DNA from: Collinsella sp.
GTDB taxonomy: Bacteria; Actinomycetota; Coriobacteriia; Coriobacteriales; Coriobacteriaceae
Direction: 5' to 3'
Assembly: GCA_019425045.1 (NCBI GenBank)
Contig: JAHYYI010000023.1
Coordinates: 1 to 24,659, forward strand
Length of the DNA: 24,659 bases
Below the pieces are notes generated by a model. The model saw only the letters and a program-made list of their open reading frames with translations. It had not been told where the DNA came from and did no database searches. This document shows positions 1 through 7,520 of the stretch, piece after piece; position 1 is the first letter of the stretch; each line of letters starts with the position of its first letter. The position numbers and the translations under genes were made by a program.

Positions 1-16
1 GCGCAACGCGTTGCGC
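1..16. repeat. Perfect 16-bp palindrome at the window edge
   Basis: GCGCAACGCGTTGCGC reads the same on both strands. It lies about 115 bp upstream of the tRNA-Val gene and may continue into sequence not shown. No function can be assigned; it could be a protein-binding palindrome or the tip of a larger hairpin cut by the window edge. Confidence 0.5.
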
Positions 17-111
17 TGAGTCCTGAGGCTGTTGCAATGAAGATGAGAATCAAGGGCTGTGACACGCGACGGTTACCTTTAATGGATATGAGGTGAATGG
101 GGCGATTGTTT

Positions 112-120
112 TGCTATACT
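112..120 (+). promoter_or_regulatory. Candidate extended -10 promoter of tRNA-Val
   Basis: TGCTATACT has the TGn extension in front of a TATACT hexamer and ends 10 bp before the tRNA 5' end, which fits a short-leader tRNA promoter. The -35 region (about 92-97) does not match the consensus, so the call rests on the extended -10 and its position. Confidence 0.45.
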
Positions 121-130
121 CTCTCCGCAC

Positions 131-206
131 GGGCGATTGGCGCAACGGTTAGCGCAGGTGCTTTACACGCACAAGGCTGGGGGTTCGAATCCCTCATCGC
201 CCACCA
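131..206 (+). tRNA. tRNA-Val (anticodon TAC)
   Basis: The 76-nt sequence folds as a standard tRNA. It has a 7-bp acceptor stem (GGGCGAT/ATCGCCC), a D stem GCGC/GCGC, an anticodon loop TTTACAC at 162-168 with anticodon TAC at 164-166, and a T arm with loop TTCGAAT. The 3' CCA is encoded at 204-206. The top pair of the anticodon stem is a G-A mismatch; the other four pairs are intact. The anticodon reads valine GUA/GUG codons. It is a lone tRNA with its own terminator directly downstream. Confidence 0.95.
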
Positions 207-216
207 CTAGACTGAT

Positions 217-248
217 AAGGCTCCCAGCGATGGGAGCCTTTCTTTTTT
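217..248 (+). terminator. Intrinsic terminator of tRNA-Val
   Basis: A 10-bp perfect stem, AAGGCTCCCA and TGGGAGCCTT (217-226 and 231-240), encloses a GCGA tetraloop and is followed by a T-rich tail at 239-248. It lies 10 bp after the tRNA CCA end. Confidence 0.92.
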
Positions 249-318
249 GTGCCCAGTGCATGGGATTCGAACCCGCCAGCACGTCTGTCACAAAGGCCGT
301 GGCCAGAAAATGGCAAAA

Positions 319-497
319 ATGAGTACTGCTACCTTGCTTACAACATATCAAAAGATAGTATTTGCTTAAGTTACGCAACATATGTCCATTATAAGGACTA
401 ATAATTGGATCAAAATCGTACATTCATCGCCATTTCGACTAGCTATCTGGCCTTATTAGTCCAAAATTGCTGCTACCAAATCGATAACAGTACTCAT
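319..497. repeat. AT-rich block with nested inverted repeats (MITE-like)
   Basis: The outer perfect 10-bp inverted repeat is ATGAGTACTG at 319-328 and CAGTACTCAT at 488-497. An inner perfect 10-bp inverted repeat is GGACTAATAA at 395-404 and TTATTAGTCC at 453-462. A direct repeat CTGCTACC occurs at 326-333 and 470-477, just inside the outer arms. The composition is much more AT-rich than the neighbouring genes. No transposase and no clear target duplication are visible. It could be a miniature mobile element or an integration scar beside the tRNA. Confidence 0.45.
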
Positions 498-518
498 ATT
501 TGATGTTTTTTGACCAGC

Positions 519-567
519 AGGTCTCCCCGCCTTAGCAAATCTAAGGCAAAACGGGCTCCAGACCGCT
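519..567. terminator. Hairpin downstream of argD, possible operon terminator
   Basis: GCCTTAG (529-535) and CTAAGGC (541-547) form a perfect 7-bp stem with a 5-nt loop. It is flanked by further pairing segments, CCCG with CGGG and GGTCT with AGACC. It lies about 65 bp past the argD stop on the minus strand. There is no good T-run on the minus strand after the stem, so termination here is only inferred from position. Confidence 0.35.
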
Positions 568-632
568 GAATCATGCCACATAGGGCACGTCCGCAGTCCG
601 GAACCCGGTCAAAGTTAAGTTATTTCGCTGTG

Positions 633-1916
633 TTAGGCCAAAACGTCCGACAGGATCTCGATCAGACTGTCCACGTCGGATTCCTCGCAGACGAGCGGCG
701 GCAGGAAACGCAGCGTATGGGCACCCGTAGCGTTAATCACGGCACCAGCCCCCAATGCACGGGCCACAACGTCGTGTGCATCACCCGCAGTATCGTCCAG
801 ATCGCAGCCGAGCATCAAGCCGCGGCCACGCACCTCGGTCACGTTCGGCAGCTTGGCGAGCTTTGCCTCCATATAGGCGCCTACCTTGGCAACATGGTCG
901 GCATAATCGCCGTGCACGAGCGCGGAGAGCGTCGCGGCACACGCCGCGATGGCCAAGCAGCTACCGCCAAAGGTCGAGCCGTGGTCGCCCGGCTTAAACA
1001 CATCGGCAATCTCCTTCTTTGCCACGACGGCACCCATGGGCACGCCATCGGCAATGCCCTTGGCAAGACTCATGATGTCGGGTTCCACGCCATAGGTTTG
1101 GAATGCAAACGGCTTGCCGGAGCGGAAGATGCCGCACTGGACCTCGTCGGCGATAAGCACGGCGCCCACTTCGTGTGCCAGGTCGCGCGCTGCCGCCATA
1201 AACTCCTCGGTCATGGGATGCACACCGCTCTCGCCCTGAATCGGCTCGAGCATCACGGCACAAATTTCGCCCCCCAGCTGCTTAAAGATCGCACGCAGTC
1301 TATCGATATCGTTGGGCGTGCAGGCCACAAAGCCACCCGGCAGCGGGCGGAAACTATCCTGCAGCCAATCCTGCATGGTGGCGGCAATGGTCTCGAGCGT
1401 ACGGCCGTGGAAGCCGCCGCGCATGCACACGATAGTGTTGCCGCCGTTACCGGCACGCTTGGCGTACAGGCGCGCGAGCTTCATCGAGCCCTCGTTGGCC
1501 TCGGCGCCGGAGTTGGCAAAGAAGGTCTCCCAAACCTGCTCATCCGCAGCCGGGGCACCAAGAGCAGCTGCCGTGGTCTCATCGCCGGCGGCAATGGCAT
1601 CGGCAAGCACGCGTGCACCATCTAAGTCGTCGTTGGCAAGCTTGGACAGCAGCGCCGCGACCTGTCCACGCTGCTCGATGTAGAAATAGTTAGACACATG
1701 CAGAAGCTTTTTGGTCTGCGCCTCAAGCGCGGAGAGCACCGCGGGATTGCCGTGGCCTAGGCTGCACACGCCGATGCCGGCAAGAAAGTCGAGGTACTCA
1801 CGGCCATCGTCGCCGGTGAGCTTCATGCCGTGGCCCTCGACAAACTCGACCGGAGAGCGGCCAAAGGTATGCATAACGTAATGGGATTCAAGCGATTGCT
1901 GAGCTGCAAGTGACAT
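633..1916 (-). CDS. argD: Acetylornithine aminotransferase
   Basis: This PLP-dependent class III aminotransferase converts N-acetylglutamate semialdehyde and glutamate to N-acetylornithine in ornithine/arginine synthesis; the cytoplasm is its expected location. The 427 residues show NSGAEAN near 135-141, GGFHGRT near 167-173, the PLP-binding Asp in LIADEVQ (D257), the Schiff-base lysine in SLAKGI (K286) and GSTFGGS near 313. An Ala-rich insert at about residues 93-127, before the ANSGAEAN motif, makes it somewhat longer than typical ArgD (about 400). The ATG is preceded by AAAGG about 7 nt upstream. It is the last gene of argC-J-B-D, starting 69 bp after the argB stop. Other class III aminotransferases look similar, but the operon context decides for ArgD. 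Confidence 0.95.
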   Translation of the reverse strand: MSLAAQQSLESHYVMHTFGRSPVEFVEGHGMKLTGDDGREYLDFLAGIGVCSLGHGNPAVLSALEAQTKKLLHVSNYFYIEQRGQVAALLSKLANDDLDGARVLADAIAAGDETTAAALGAPAADEQVWETFFANSGAEANEGSMKLARLYAKRAGNGGNTIVCMRGGFHGRTLETIAATMQDWLQDSFRPLPGGFVACTPNDIDRLRAIFKQLGGEICAVMLEPIQGESGVHPMTEEFMAAARDLAHEVGAVLIADEVQCGIFRSGKPFAFQTYGVEPDIMSLAKGIADGVPMGAVVAKKEIADVFKPGDHGSTFGGSCLAIAACAATLSALVHGDYADHVAKVGAYMEAKLAKLPNVTEVRGRGLMLGCDLDDTAGDAHDVVARALGAGAVINATGAHTLRFLPPLVCEESDVDSLIEILSDVLA

Positions 1917-1985
1917 GGGATGCCTTTCGTTGAGCGCCGGACGGCGCAGACCTATGGGTGCAGGAATGGGGCAGCTGCGGGTCAG

Positions 1986-2966
1986 CTAGACCGTCTGGAG
2001 CTTCTCGACCTCGTCAAGGTTCTCGGTCAGACGCGCAGCAAACGTCGAAAGCGGATGCGGATGCGTATCGAACTCGTAAGCCGTCTCGGTGGAATGGATC
2101 ACGGTGCCGACGCCGGCATCGGTCAGCAGCTCCAGCAGCAGCGAATGCGGCGTGGTGCCGTTGATGATGTGGGCACGAAATACGCCGCCGGCAAGCGCAT
2201 CGACGGCCGCGCGCAGCTTGGGAATCATGCCCTTATCGACCTCGCCGCCGTAGAGCATCTCATTGACCTCGTCGAGCGTCAGGTTGGAGATAAGTGAATC
2301 CTTATCGCTAAAGTCCTTGTACAGGCCGTCGACGTCGGTCAAAAAGATCGCCTTGTGCGCGTGGAGCGCTGCCGCAACGGCACCGGCGGCGGTATCGGCG
2401 TTGATGTTGAAGAAACCGCCGTCCTCCCCCGCCGCGACGGTAGCGATAACGGGGATGTACTCGCTATCGAGTAAGCGCTCGATATAGTCGGTGTTAACGT
2501 GCGTCACTTTGCCCACGCGACCGAGCTCGGGGTCGAGCGGCTCGGCGATGAGCGTGCCAGCATCGCTGCCCGACACGCCCACGGCCAGGTTGCCGTGGTG
2601 GTTGATGGCGGCAACCAGCTCCTGGTTAACCTTGCCGCCCAGCACCTCGCGCACGATATCCATAGTCGCCGGCGTGGTCACGCGCTGGCCGTTCTTAAAC
2701 TCGACGGGGATGTCGTAGTGGCTCAGCGCCTCGTTGATGGCCTTGCCGCCACCGTGCACGATAACAGGGCGCATGCCGATGATCTTGAGCAGCACGATGT
2801 CGCTCATCACGTCGCGGCGCAGCTGCTCATCAACCATGGCGGCTCCGCCATATTTGATAACAACCGTCTTACCGGTCAGGTTCTTAATCCACGGCAGCGC
2901 TTCGAACAGCAGCTGCGCGGTTGCTTCGTTGGATTCGTTCGAACGACAATCGCGTGCGAATTTCAT
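1986..2966 (-). CDS. argB: Acetylglutamate kinase
   Basis: This enzyme phosphorylates N-acetylglutamate, the second step of ornithine synthesis and usually the arginine-feedback point. The 326 residues carry the amino-acid-kinase motifs: KYGGAA (K38), HGGGK at 71-75, FNINADT near 186-192 and GGEVDKGMIPK at 240-250. The start at 2966 is chosen over a longer frame reaching 3038 because GAGG lies 6 nt upstream and similarity to the family begins just after it. The C terminus continues about 35 residues past the usual family end (GVGTVI at 285-290), into a stretch including THPHPLSTFAARL. This tail is unexplained, although the enzyme core is complete. It sits 81 bp after argJ and 69 bp before argD. 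Confidence 0.95.
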   Translation of the reverse strand: MKFARDCRSNESNEATAQLLFEALPWIKNLTGKTVVIKYGGAAMVDEQLRRDVMSDIVLLKIIGMRPVIVHGGGKAINEALSHYDIPVEFKNGQRVTTPATMDIVREVLGGKVNQELVAAINHHGNLAVGVSGSDAGTLIAEPLDPELGRVGKVTHVNTDYIERLLDSEYIPVIATVAAGEDGGFFNINADTAAGAVAAALHAHKAIFLTDVDGLYKDFSDKDSLISNLTLDEVNEMLYGGEVDKGMIPKLRAAVDALAGGVFRAHIINGTTPHSLLLELLTDAGVGTVIHSTETAYEFDTHPHPLSTFAARLTENLDEVEKLQTV

Positions 2967-3047
2967 AATCTGCCTCGTCTTTCGTATCGTTATCGCGCCG
3001 TGCTCCGCTGTCCGCAATCGCGGCAAGATGCGCAGCATGCCTGGAAT

Positions 3048-4316
3048 CTAGGAACGGTAGTCGCCGTTGATGGAGATGTATTCATGCGTGAGGTCGCAGG
3101 TCCACACGGTCGTTGCCGCGTCGCCTGCGCCCAGGTCGGCCGAGATCACGATCTCGGGCGCCTCGAAACGTCGTAGAGCCTCGTCCTCGTCAAAGGGAAC
3201 AGTCAGACCGTCGCGACAGACAGGCATGCCCATCATGTCGATGGAAACGTCTTCCTGATTAAACTTAACGCCGCACTTGCCAAGCGCCATAGCAACGCGA
3301 CCCCAGTTGCAGTCGTGGCCGGCGATGCAGGTCTTAACGAGCGGCGAGTTGGCAACGGCACGGGCAGCGATATCGGCTTCCTCGTCGTTGGCGGCGCCGG
3401 TAACGTTGACCGTAACAAGCTTGGATGCGCCCTCACCATCGGCGGCGATATTGCGCGCCAGGCTCTCGCACACCTCGTGCACGGCAAATGCCAGCTCGTC
3501 AAAGGCATCGGAACCCTTGACGATGGGCTCGGCATCCGCAGCAGCGACGCCGGAGGCAAGCATGATGCAGGTGTCGTTGGTCGAGGTGTCGGAATCGACC
3601 GTTACCTTGTTAAAGGTCTGCTTGACGGTCGAGAGCAGCAGGGCATGAAGTGCCGCAGGCTCGACGGGGGCATCGGTGGTGATAACTGCGATCATGGTGG
3701 CCATATTGGGCATGATCATGCCCGAGCCCTTGCACATTCCGCCTACCGTATAGACATTGCCCGCATGACCCGCAGCCTCACTGACGTAGGATACGGCGTA
3801 CTCCTTGGAGTGCGTGTCGGTCGTCATGATGGCGCGAGCGGCATCGGCGCCACCGTGGGCGGAGAGCGCCTCGTAGGCAGCAGGAATGGCGGTCTCAAAC
3901 GTGTCGATCGGCAGAATCTGGCCAATCACACCCGTGGAGGCAACCAGAATCTGCTGGGGCTCGCAGCCGATGACCTGCGATGCGATGCTGCACGTCTCGC
4001 GCGCGCAGGCAAGGCCGGTCTCACCCGTGGCGGCGTTGGCATTGCCAGAGTTGACCGAAACACCGGCGATGATACCGTAGCCCTTGTCGGCACCGCCCAG
4101 GTTGGCACGGCTCACCTGCACGGGCGCCGCGCAAAAGCGATTGGTGGTAAACACGCCGGCACCGGGACAGGGTTTATCGGGCACGACGAGCGCGTAATCC
4201 AGACGCTCGGGGTTCTTGCGGAACCCAGCGTGGATGCCTGCAGCTTTAAAACCAGCCGCAGCCGTAACGCCACCCTCGACGGCGCGAATCTTGATATCAA
4301 ACAGCTCGGTATCCAT
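3048..4316 (-). CDS. argJ: Bifunctional glutamate N-acetyltransferase / ornithine acetyltransferase
   Basis: ArgJ transfers the acetyl group from N-acetylornithine to glutamate, which recycles acetyl groups; many members also use acetyl-CoA. The 422-residue precursor has the self-cleavage site PNMATMIA, with the catalytic Thr at about residue 207, so two chains would be produced. It also has the oxyanion motif STGVIG at 127-132 and KGSGM just before the cleavage site. The presence of argJ means this organism uses the cyclic acetyl pathway. The ATG is preceded by AAGGAG about 11 nt upstream, a slightly long gap. The 136-bp gap back to argC holds a poly-A stretch but no gene. Whether the enzyme is mono- or bifunctional cannot be told from motifs alone. 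Confidence 0.95.
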   Translation of the reverse strand: MDTELFDIKIRAVEGGVTAAAGFKAAGIHAGFRKNPERLDYALVVPDKPCPGAGVFTTNRFCAAPVQVSRANLGGADKGYGIIAGVSVNSGNANAATGETGLACARETCSIASQVIGCEPQQILVASTGVIGQILPIDTFETAIPAAYEALSAHGGADAARAIMTTDTHSKEYAVSYVSEAAGHAGNVYTVGGMCKGSGMIMPNMATMIAVITTDAPVEPAALHALLLSTVKQTFNKVTVDSDTSTNDTCIMLASGVAAADAEPIVKGSDAFDELAFAVHEVCESLARNIAADGEGASKLVTVNVTGAANDEEADIAARAVANSPLVKTCIAGHDCNWGRVAMALGKCGVKFNQEDVSIDMMGMPVCRDGLTVPFDEDEALRRFEAPEIVISADLGAGDAATTVWTCDLTHEYISINGDYRS

Positions 4317-4452
4317 CGTCTTTATGACTCCTTATGTCAAACAAAAAAAACGGACATCGGTTGGTGCGCCATGCCAGTCGTGATCATGAGACCAGCTTAA
4401 GAGTGGCGCCCCATTCGATGCCCGACTACCAAATCGTTAACAATCGAATGTG

Positions 4453-5523
4453 CTACACCGGGCACGCCACTGTAGGCAAGCCTCGTCGCTCGTCAAAGCC
4501 AAAGACGATATTGGCGCACTGGACTGCTTGGCCCGCAGCGCCCTTGCACAGATTGTCGATGGCGCCCGTCGCCACCAGCACGCCCGCGCGCTTGTTGAGC
4601 GCGAGGCCAATCTGGGCAGCGTTGGTGCCGACGACCGAAGCCGTCTTGGGCTGCTGGCCGGCATCGAGCACGCGCACAAAGGTGCGACCGGCGTAGAACT
4701 GCTTGTAATGGTCGACGACATCCTCAAGAGCCAGCGTGTCGAGAGCCTGCGGCGCGAGCGGCAGCGTCACCGTGGAGAGCAGACCGCGCTTGAGCGGTGC
4801 CAGGTGCGGGGTAAAGACGACGCGATCGGTCAGGCCAAGGATTTGCTCAATCTCGGGCGTGTGGCGATGCTTGCCCACGCCGTAGGCCTCCAAGTTCTCG
4901 TCGGCGCTGCAAAAATGGGTGCGGGCGTTGCAGGACTTACCGGCGCCCGTCACGCCGCTAATGGCATCGACAATCACGGGACCGTTCTCGGCCACCCAGC
5001 CCGCGCGCACGGCGGGCGCGGCGGCAAGGCTCGTTGCGGTGGGATAGCAGCCGGCGCAGGCGACCAGCACGGGTTTGCCGTCGGCATGGTCGGATGCGGC
5101 GGTCTCCAAGTCCTGGCAGAACAGCTCGGGCAGACCGAAGGCACGGGTCTTGAGCAGCTCGGGGCTCGTATGCTCGGCGGCATACCAAGCCTCAAAAACG
5201 GACGCGTCGTTCAGACGGTAGTCGGCCGAAAGATCAAAGCAGGAGACGCCCGATGCAAGCAGCGCGGGCACCTGTGCCATGGCAGCCGTGTGCGGCACGG
5301 CCAAAAAGACCGCGTCGCAGTTCTTGAGCTCGGGGGCATCATGCGTCGTAAAGACAAGATCGCTTACGCCGGTGAAGCTCGGGTACACCGCAGACAACGG
5401 CTGGCCGGCATCGGCGTTGGACGTAATGGCAGCAAGTTCAAACTCGGGATGACCGAGGACGAGGCGAATGAGCTCGGCTCCGGCATATCCAGCCGCGCCG
5501 ACGATTCCAACCTTCAAAGACAT
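4453..5523 (-). CDS. argC: N-acetyl-gamma-glutamyl-phosphate reductase
   Basis: This enzyme reduces N-acetylglutamyl phosphate to the semialdehyde with NADPH, between ArgB and ArgD. The 356 residues begin with a dinucleotide-binding motif GAAGYAG (9-15). The catalytic cysteine is in AGCYPT (C159), and the family motifs DLSADYR (98-103 area) and SGVTGAGK are present. The length is slightly above the usual 310-345. The ATG is preceded by AAGGAG 6 nt upstream. It is the first gene of the operon, with a candidate ArgR operator about 85-120 bp upstream of its start. Confidence 0.95.
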   Translation of the reverse strand: MSLKVGIVGAAGYAGAELIRLVLGHPEFELAAITSNADAGQPLSAVYPSFTGVSDLVFTTHDAPELKNCDAVFLAVPHTAAMAQVPALLASGVSCFDLSADYRLNDASVFEAWYAAEHTSPELLKTRAFGLPELFCQDLETAASDHADGKPVLVACAGCYPTATSLAAAPAVRAGWVAENGPVIVDAISGVTGAGKSCNARTHFCSADENLEAYGVGKHRHTPEIEQILGLTDRVVFTPHLAPLKRGLLSTVTLPLAPQALDTLALEDVVDHYKQFYAGRTFVRVLDAGQQPKTASVVGTNAAQIGLALNKRAGVLVATGAIDNLCKGAAGQAVQCANIVFGFDERRGLPTVACPV

Positions 5524-5592
5524 ATCAGACTCCTTGTCTGCGATTTATGCACCGATGCGCATTTCGCAGCGGTCGTTATGAAGTGGGTTGAA

Positions 5593-5645
5593 ACTTTAGC
5601 ACCAAAAGATGCATGAATACGTAAATGGCTTGCATATTCATGCAT
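5593..5645 (-). promoter_or_regulatory. Probable ArgR operator and promoter of the arg operon
   Basis: A perfect 11-bp inverted repeat, ATGCATGAATA at 5609-5619 and TATTCATGCAT at 5635-5645, lies upstream of argC. Its arms contain the TGAAT/ATTCA half-sites known from ARG boxes, with centres about two helical turns apart. On the minus strand a TGCTAAAGT extended -10-like sequence (hexamer 5593-5598) lies just downstream, so a repressor bound here would cover the -35 region. The half-site match is seen directly; binding by ArgR is inferred, and argR is not in the window. Confidence 0.5.
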
Positions 5646-5689
5646 TGAAACATTCCCGACACATTCGCTTGAAGGAATTGACAAATGGA

Positions 5690-5743
5690 GCGGGCCCCGT
5701 ATTGACCGGCGCTCCCAACGGCGCCGGGCAATACGGGGCCCGC
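5690..5743. terminator. Long two-tier hairpin between the flavin operon and the arg operon
   Basis: A perfect 15-bp outer stem (5690-5704 with 5729-5743) encloses a 7-bp inner stem, CCGGCGC and GCGCCGG (5706-5712 and 5721-5727), with an 8-nt loop. It lies about 40 bp past the stop of the last split-barrel gene and upstream of argC on the same strand, so it probably ends the flavin operon. Neither strand shows a T-run after the stem, so it is not a textbook intrinsic terminator. Confidence 0.5.
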
Positions 5744-5780
5744 CCATGCGAAAACCAAGTTGTTAGGATGAGCCAGCTGG

Positions 5781-6191
5781 CTAGAGCTCGACCGGCACCC
5801 ATTCGTCGTGATTGCAGATAAAAGCCTCGGGATCCTCGACGCTAAAGAAGACGAGCGTGGGGTCGTTAGGCCCCTCATAGTGCTCGCCCAGGTGTTCTAG
5901 ATGCTTCCACCCGGCTTCGCGCATTTCGCCTAAAGCCCGGTCATCCAAGCCGGCACGCCCGCGCAAGATGAGCCAGCCATGGCCCGGCCACCAACTCGTG
6001 GCCTCAAAGCGCTGGTTTTGCAGCAGCTCCTGCCACACATCTTTGGTGCGCGCTGTTACAAACCACAGCTTGCCATCCTGGATCTGCGCAAACGAAAACG
6101 GACGCACATGAGGCTGTCCGTCAACGCTCGTCGCCAAATACCATGCCGGCACCGACGTCAGATACTCCAACACCGTATTCAATCCGTCCAT
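5781..6191 (-). CDS. PNPOx-like FMN-binding split-barrel protein (second copy)
   Basis: This is a 136-residue member of the pyridoxamine 5'-phosphate oxidase-like split-barrel family, whose members usually bind FMN or another flavin and are often dimeric. Visible features are VPAWYLAT near 14-21, the strand HVRPFSFA, DGKLWFVT, TKDVW and the late strand VFFSV, all shared with the neighbouring copy. True PdxH-type oxidases are longer, about 200 residues, so the substrate is unknown. AGGAGG lies 5 nt before the ATG. It is 51 bp downstream of its paralogue and is the last gene before a long hairpin, so it probably belongs to the FMN-riboswitch operon. Confidence 0.8.
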   Translation of the reverse strand: MDGLNTVLEYLTSVPAWYLATSVDGQPHVRPFSFAQIQDGKLWFVTARTKDVWQELLQNQRFEATSWWPGHGWLILRGRAGLDDRALGEMREAGWKHLEHLGEHYEGPNDPTLVFFSVEDPEAFICNHDEWVPVEL

Positions 6192-6242
6192 GTGTCCTCC
6201 TGGCGCTAGCTAATTCGGAACGGGTAGTTAATTTGAGACGCT

Positions 6243-6689
6243 CTAGAGCTCCAGGCGCTCCTCGCTGCCGTCGATATCACAGAAGCGCGCGGCAATGTTT
6301 CGGACCGAAAAGAAAGCAAGGCGGCCGTCGTTGGCACTCTCGTGTTCCTCGCCGATGCCCACCATGTGCTTAAAACCCGCTTGACGCACCTTGTCGCTCG
6401 CAACCGCGTCGTCCTCAAGTGCGGCCTCGCCGGTCAACAAGATCCAACATTCCCCCGGCTTCCAGCCCGAGAGCTCAAACTTGGGATTCGCACTCAGCTC
6501 CGCCCACACATCCTTGTCGCGCGACGTGCAAAACCACAGCTTACCGTCATCGACCATGGCAAACGAAAACGGCCTCACGCGAGGCTGATGCCCGTCGGTC
6601 ACATCGGTCGTGGCCAGATACCACGCCGGAATGCGCCTGAGATACGAACAGGCGCGCTCAAGCTGAGCCGTGCGGTCGTTGTCGGTCAT
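6243..6689 (-). CDS. PNPOx-like FMN-binding split-barrel protein (first copy)
   Basis: This 148-residue paralogue of the next gene shows the same sequence of motifs: RIPAWYLAT near 19-27, RVRPFSFA, DGKLWFCT, DKDVW and LAFFSV. The N terminus is about 5 residues longer than the other copy's. The ATG has an AAAGGGG Shine-Dalgarno sequence about 5 nt upstream. It begins only 30 bp after the ecfT stop on the same strand, which places it in the riboflavin-transport operon. Known relatives bind FMN, F420, heme or biliverdin; the FMN reading here rests on the operon. The substrate is unknown. Confidence 0.8.
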   Translation of the reverse strand: MTDNDRTAQLERACSYLRRIPAWYLATTDVTDGHQPRVRPFSFAMVDDGKLWFCTSRDKDVWAELSANPKFELSGWKPGECWILLTGEAALEDDAVASDKVRQAGFKHMVGIGEEHESANDGRLAFFSVRNIAARFCDIDGSEERLEL

Positions 6690-6719
6690 AGGGACCCCTT
6701 TCTCGCGCTCGAATCGCGC

Positions 6720-7520
6720 CTAAACAAGTTGAAGGTTGACGACGATGACACACGCAAACAGCAGCATCGTCACAACCGCAGCCAGCGCATCCCCGCGGCG
6801 AAATGCAAGTGCATGCAGACGCGTGCGGCCCTGCTCGCCGTGATAGCAGCGTGCATCCATGGCGGCAGACAACGTCTCGGCATGACGGAACACGCCCGTG
6901 AACAGTGGAATCGCCACACTGCCGAGCATACGCACGCCGCCGAGCGGGCCACCCGTTACGCGTGCACCGCGGCTTGCCTGCGCGTCCGCCGCCTGCTTCA
7001 TCTCGGTGGCGAACTGCGGCATAAAGCGCAACGCGATGCCCATGATCATGCCGAGCTCATGCGCAGGGAGCCCCACGCGCGCAAACGGTGCGAGGAGACG
7101 CTCAAAGCCCGCGGTGAGGTCGAGCGTAGGCGTGGTGAGCGTAATGGCGCTCATGCCGGCCATCATCAAGCTCAGGCGGCACGCCATAAAGGCGGCGGAA
7201 TGCAGCGAGCCCTCGCTTATCTGCAAAAAGCCAAGCTGCCACAGGATGCGCCCGCTCTGGTCGGAAAACAGGTTGAGCACTGCGACCACCACGACAATCG
7301 CCAGCAATGGTGCCATCGATGATAGGACCCGGCGCAACGGCACCCGGGACACGGTATAGATCAGGACAACGAAGATTGCGACCGGGGCCAGTCCGCGGAA
7401 GCTGCTGACCGTGAGCGTCGTGATCAGAAACACAAAGCCCAAGAGCAACTTAGTTCGCGGGTCCAGGCGGTGGATCGCACTATCGCCGGGATAGTAGCTG
7501 CCAAACGAAAACGCCTCCAT
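6720..7520 (-). CDS. ecfT: ECF transporter transmembrane subunit EcfT
   Basis: EcfT is the membrane scaffold of an energy-coupling-factor vitamin transporter; it couples ATP hydrolysis to movement of the substrate-binding S component. The 266 residues contain about five hydrophobic segments. The cytoplasmic coupling helices carry the two short motifs typical of the family, here SRG (183-185, in QASRGARV) and ARC (223-225, in AMDARCYHG); the second is more often ARG. The ATG overlaps the ecfA stop as TAATG, which suggests translational coupling. It could serve other S components elsewhere in the genome, but the riboflavin S component is in the same operon. Confidence 0.9.
   Translation of the reverse strand: MEAFSFGSYYPGDSAIHRLDPRTKLLLGFVFLITTLTVSSFRGLAPVAIFVVLIYTVSRVPLRRVLSSMAPLLAIVVVVAVLNLFSDQSGRILWQLGFLQISEGSLHSAAFMACRLSLMMAGMSAITLTTPTLDLTAGFERLLAPFARVGLPAHELGMIMGIALRFMPQFATEMKQAADAQASRGARVTGGPLGGVRMLGSVAIPLFTGVFRHAETLSAAMDARCYHGEQGRTRLHALAFRRGDALAAVVTMLLFACVIVVNLQLV

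Larger units (their letters stand above)
249..632. other. Gene-free stretch with tRNA-like scrap and inverted repeats
   Basis: No convincing coding region is seen on either strand; the short open frames are fragments without a ribosome-binding site. It holds three things. One is a tRNA T-arm-like 13-mer on the minus strand (262-274). The second is an AT-rich block of nested inverted repeats (319-497). The third is a multi-step hairpin (about 519-567) downstream of argD. The AT-rich block contrasts clearly with the GC-rich genes around it. Confidence 0.6.

Noticed and set aside
573..1625. Long plus-strand open frame opposite argD (and similar ones opposite argJ and argC)
   Set aside because: They are low-complexity His/Arg/Gly-rich translations, antisense to well-defined enzymes and without ribosome-binding sites.
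6243..6689. Naming the split-barrel genes pdxH
   Set aside because: They are much shorter than PdxH and lack enough of its sequence to assign pyridoxamine phosphate oxidase activity; only the fold family is supported.
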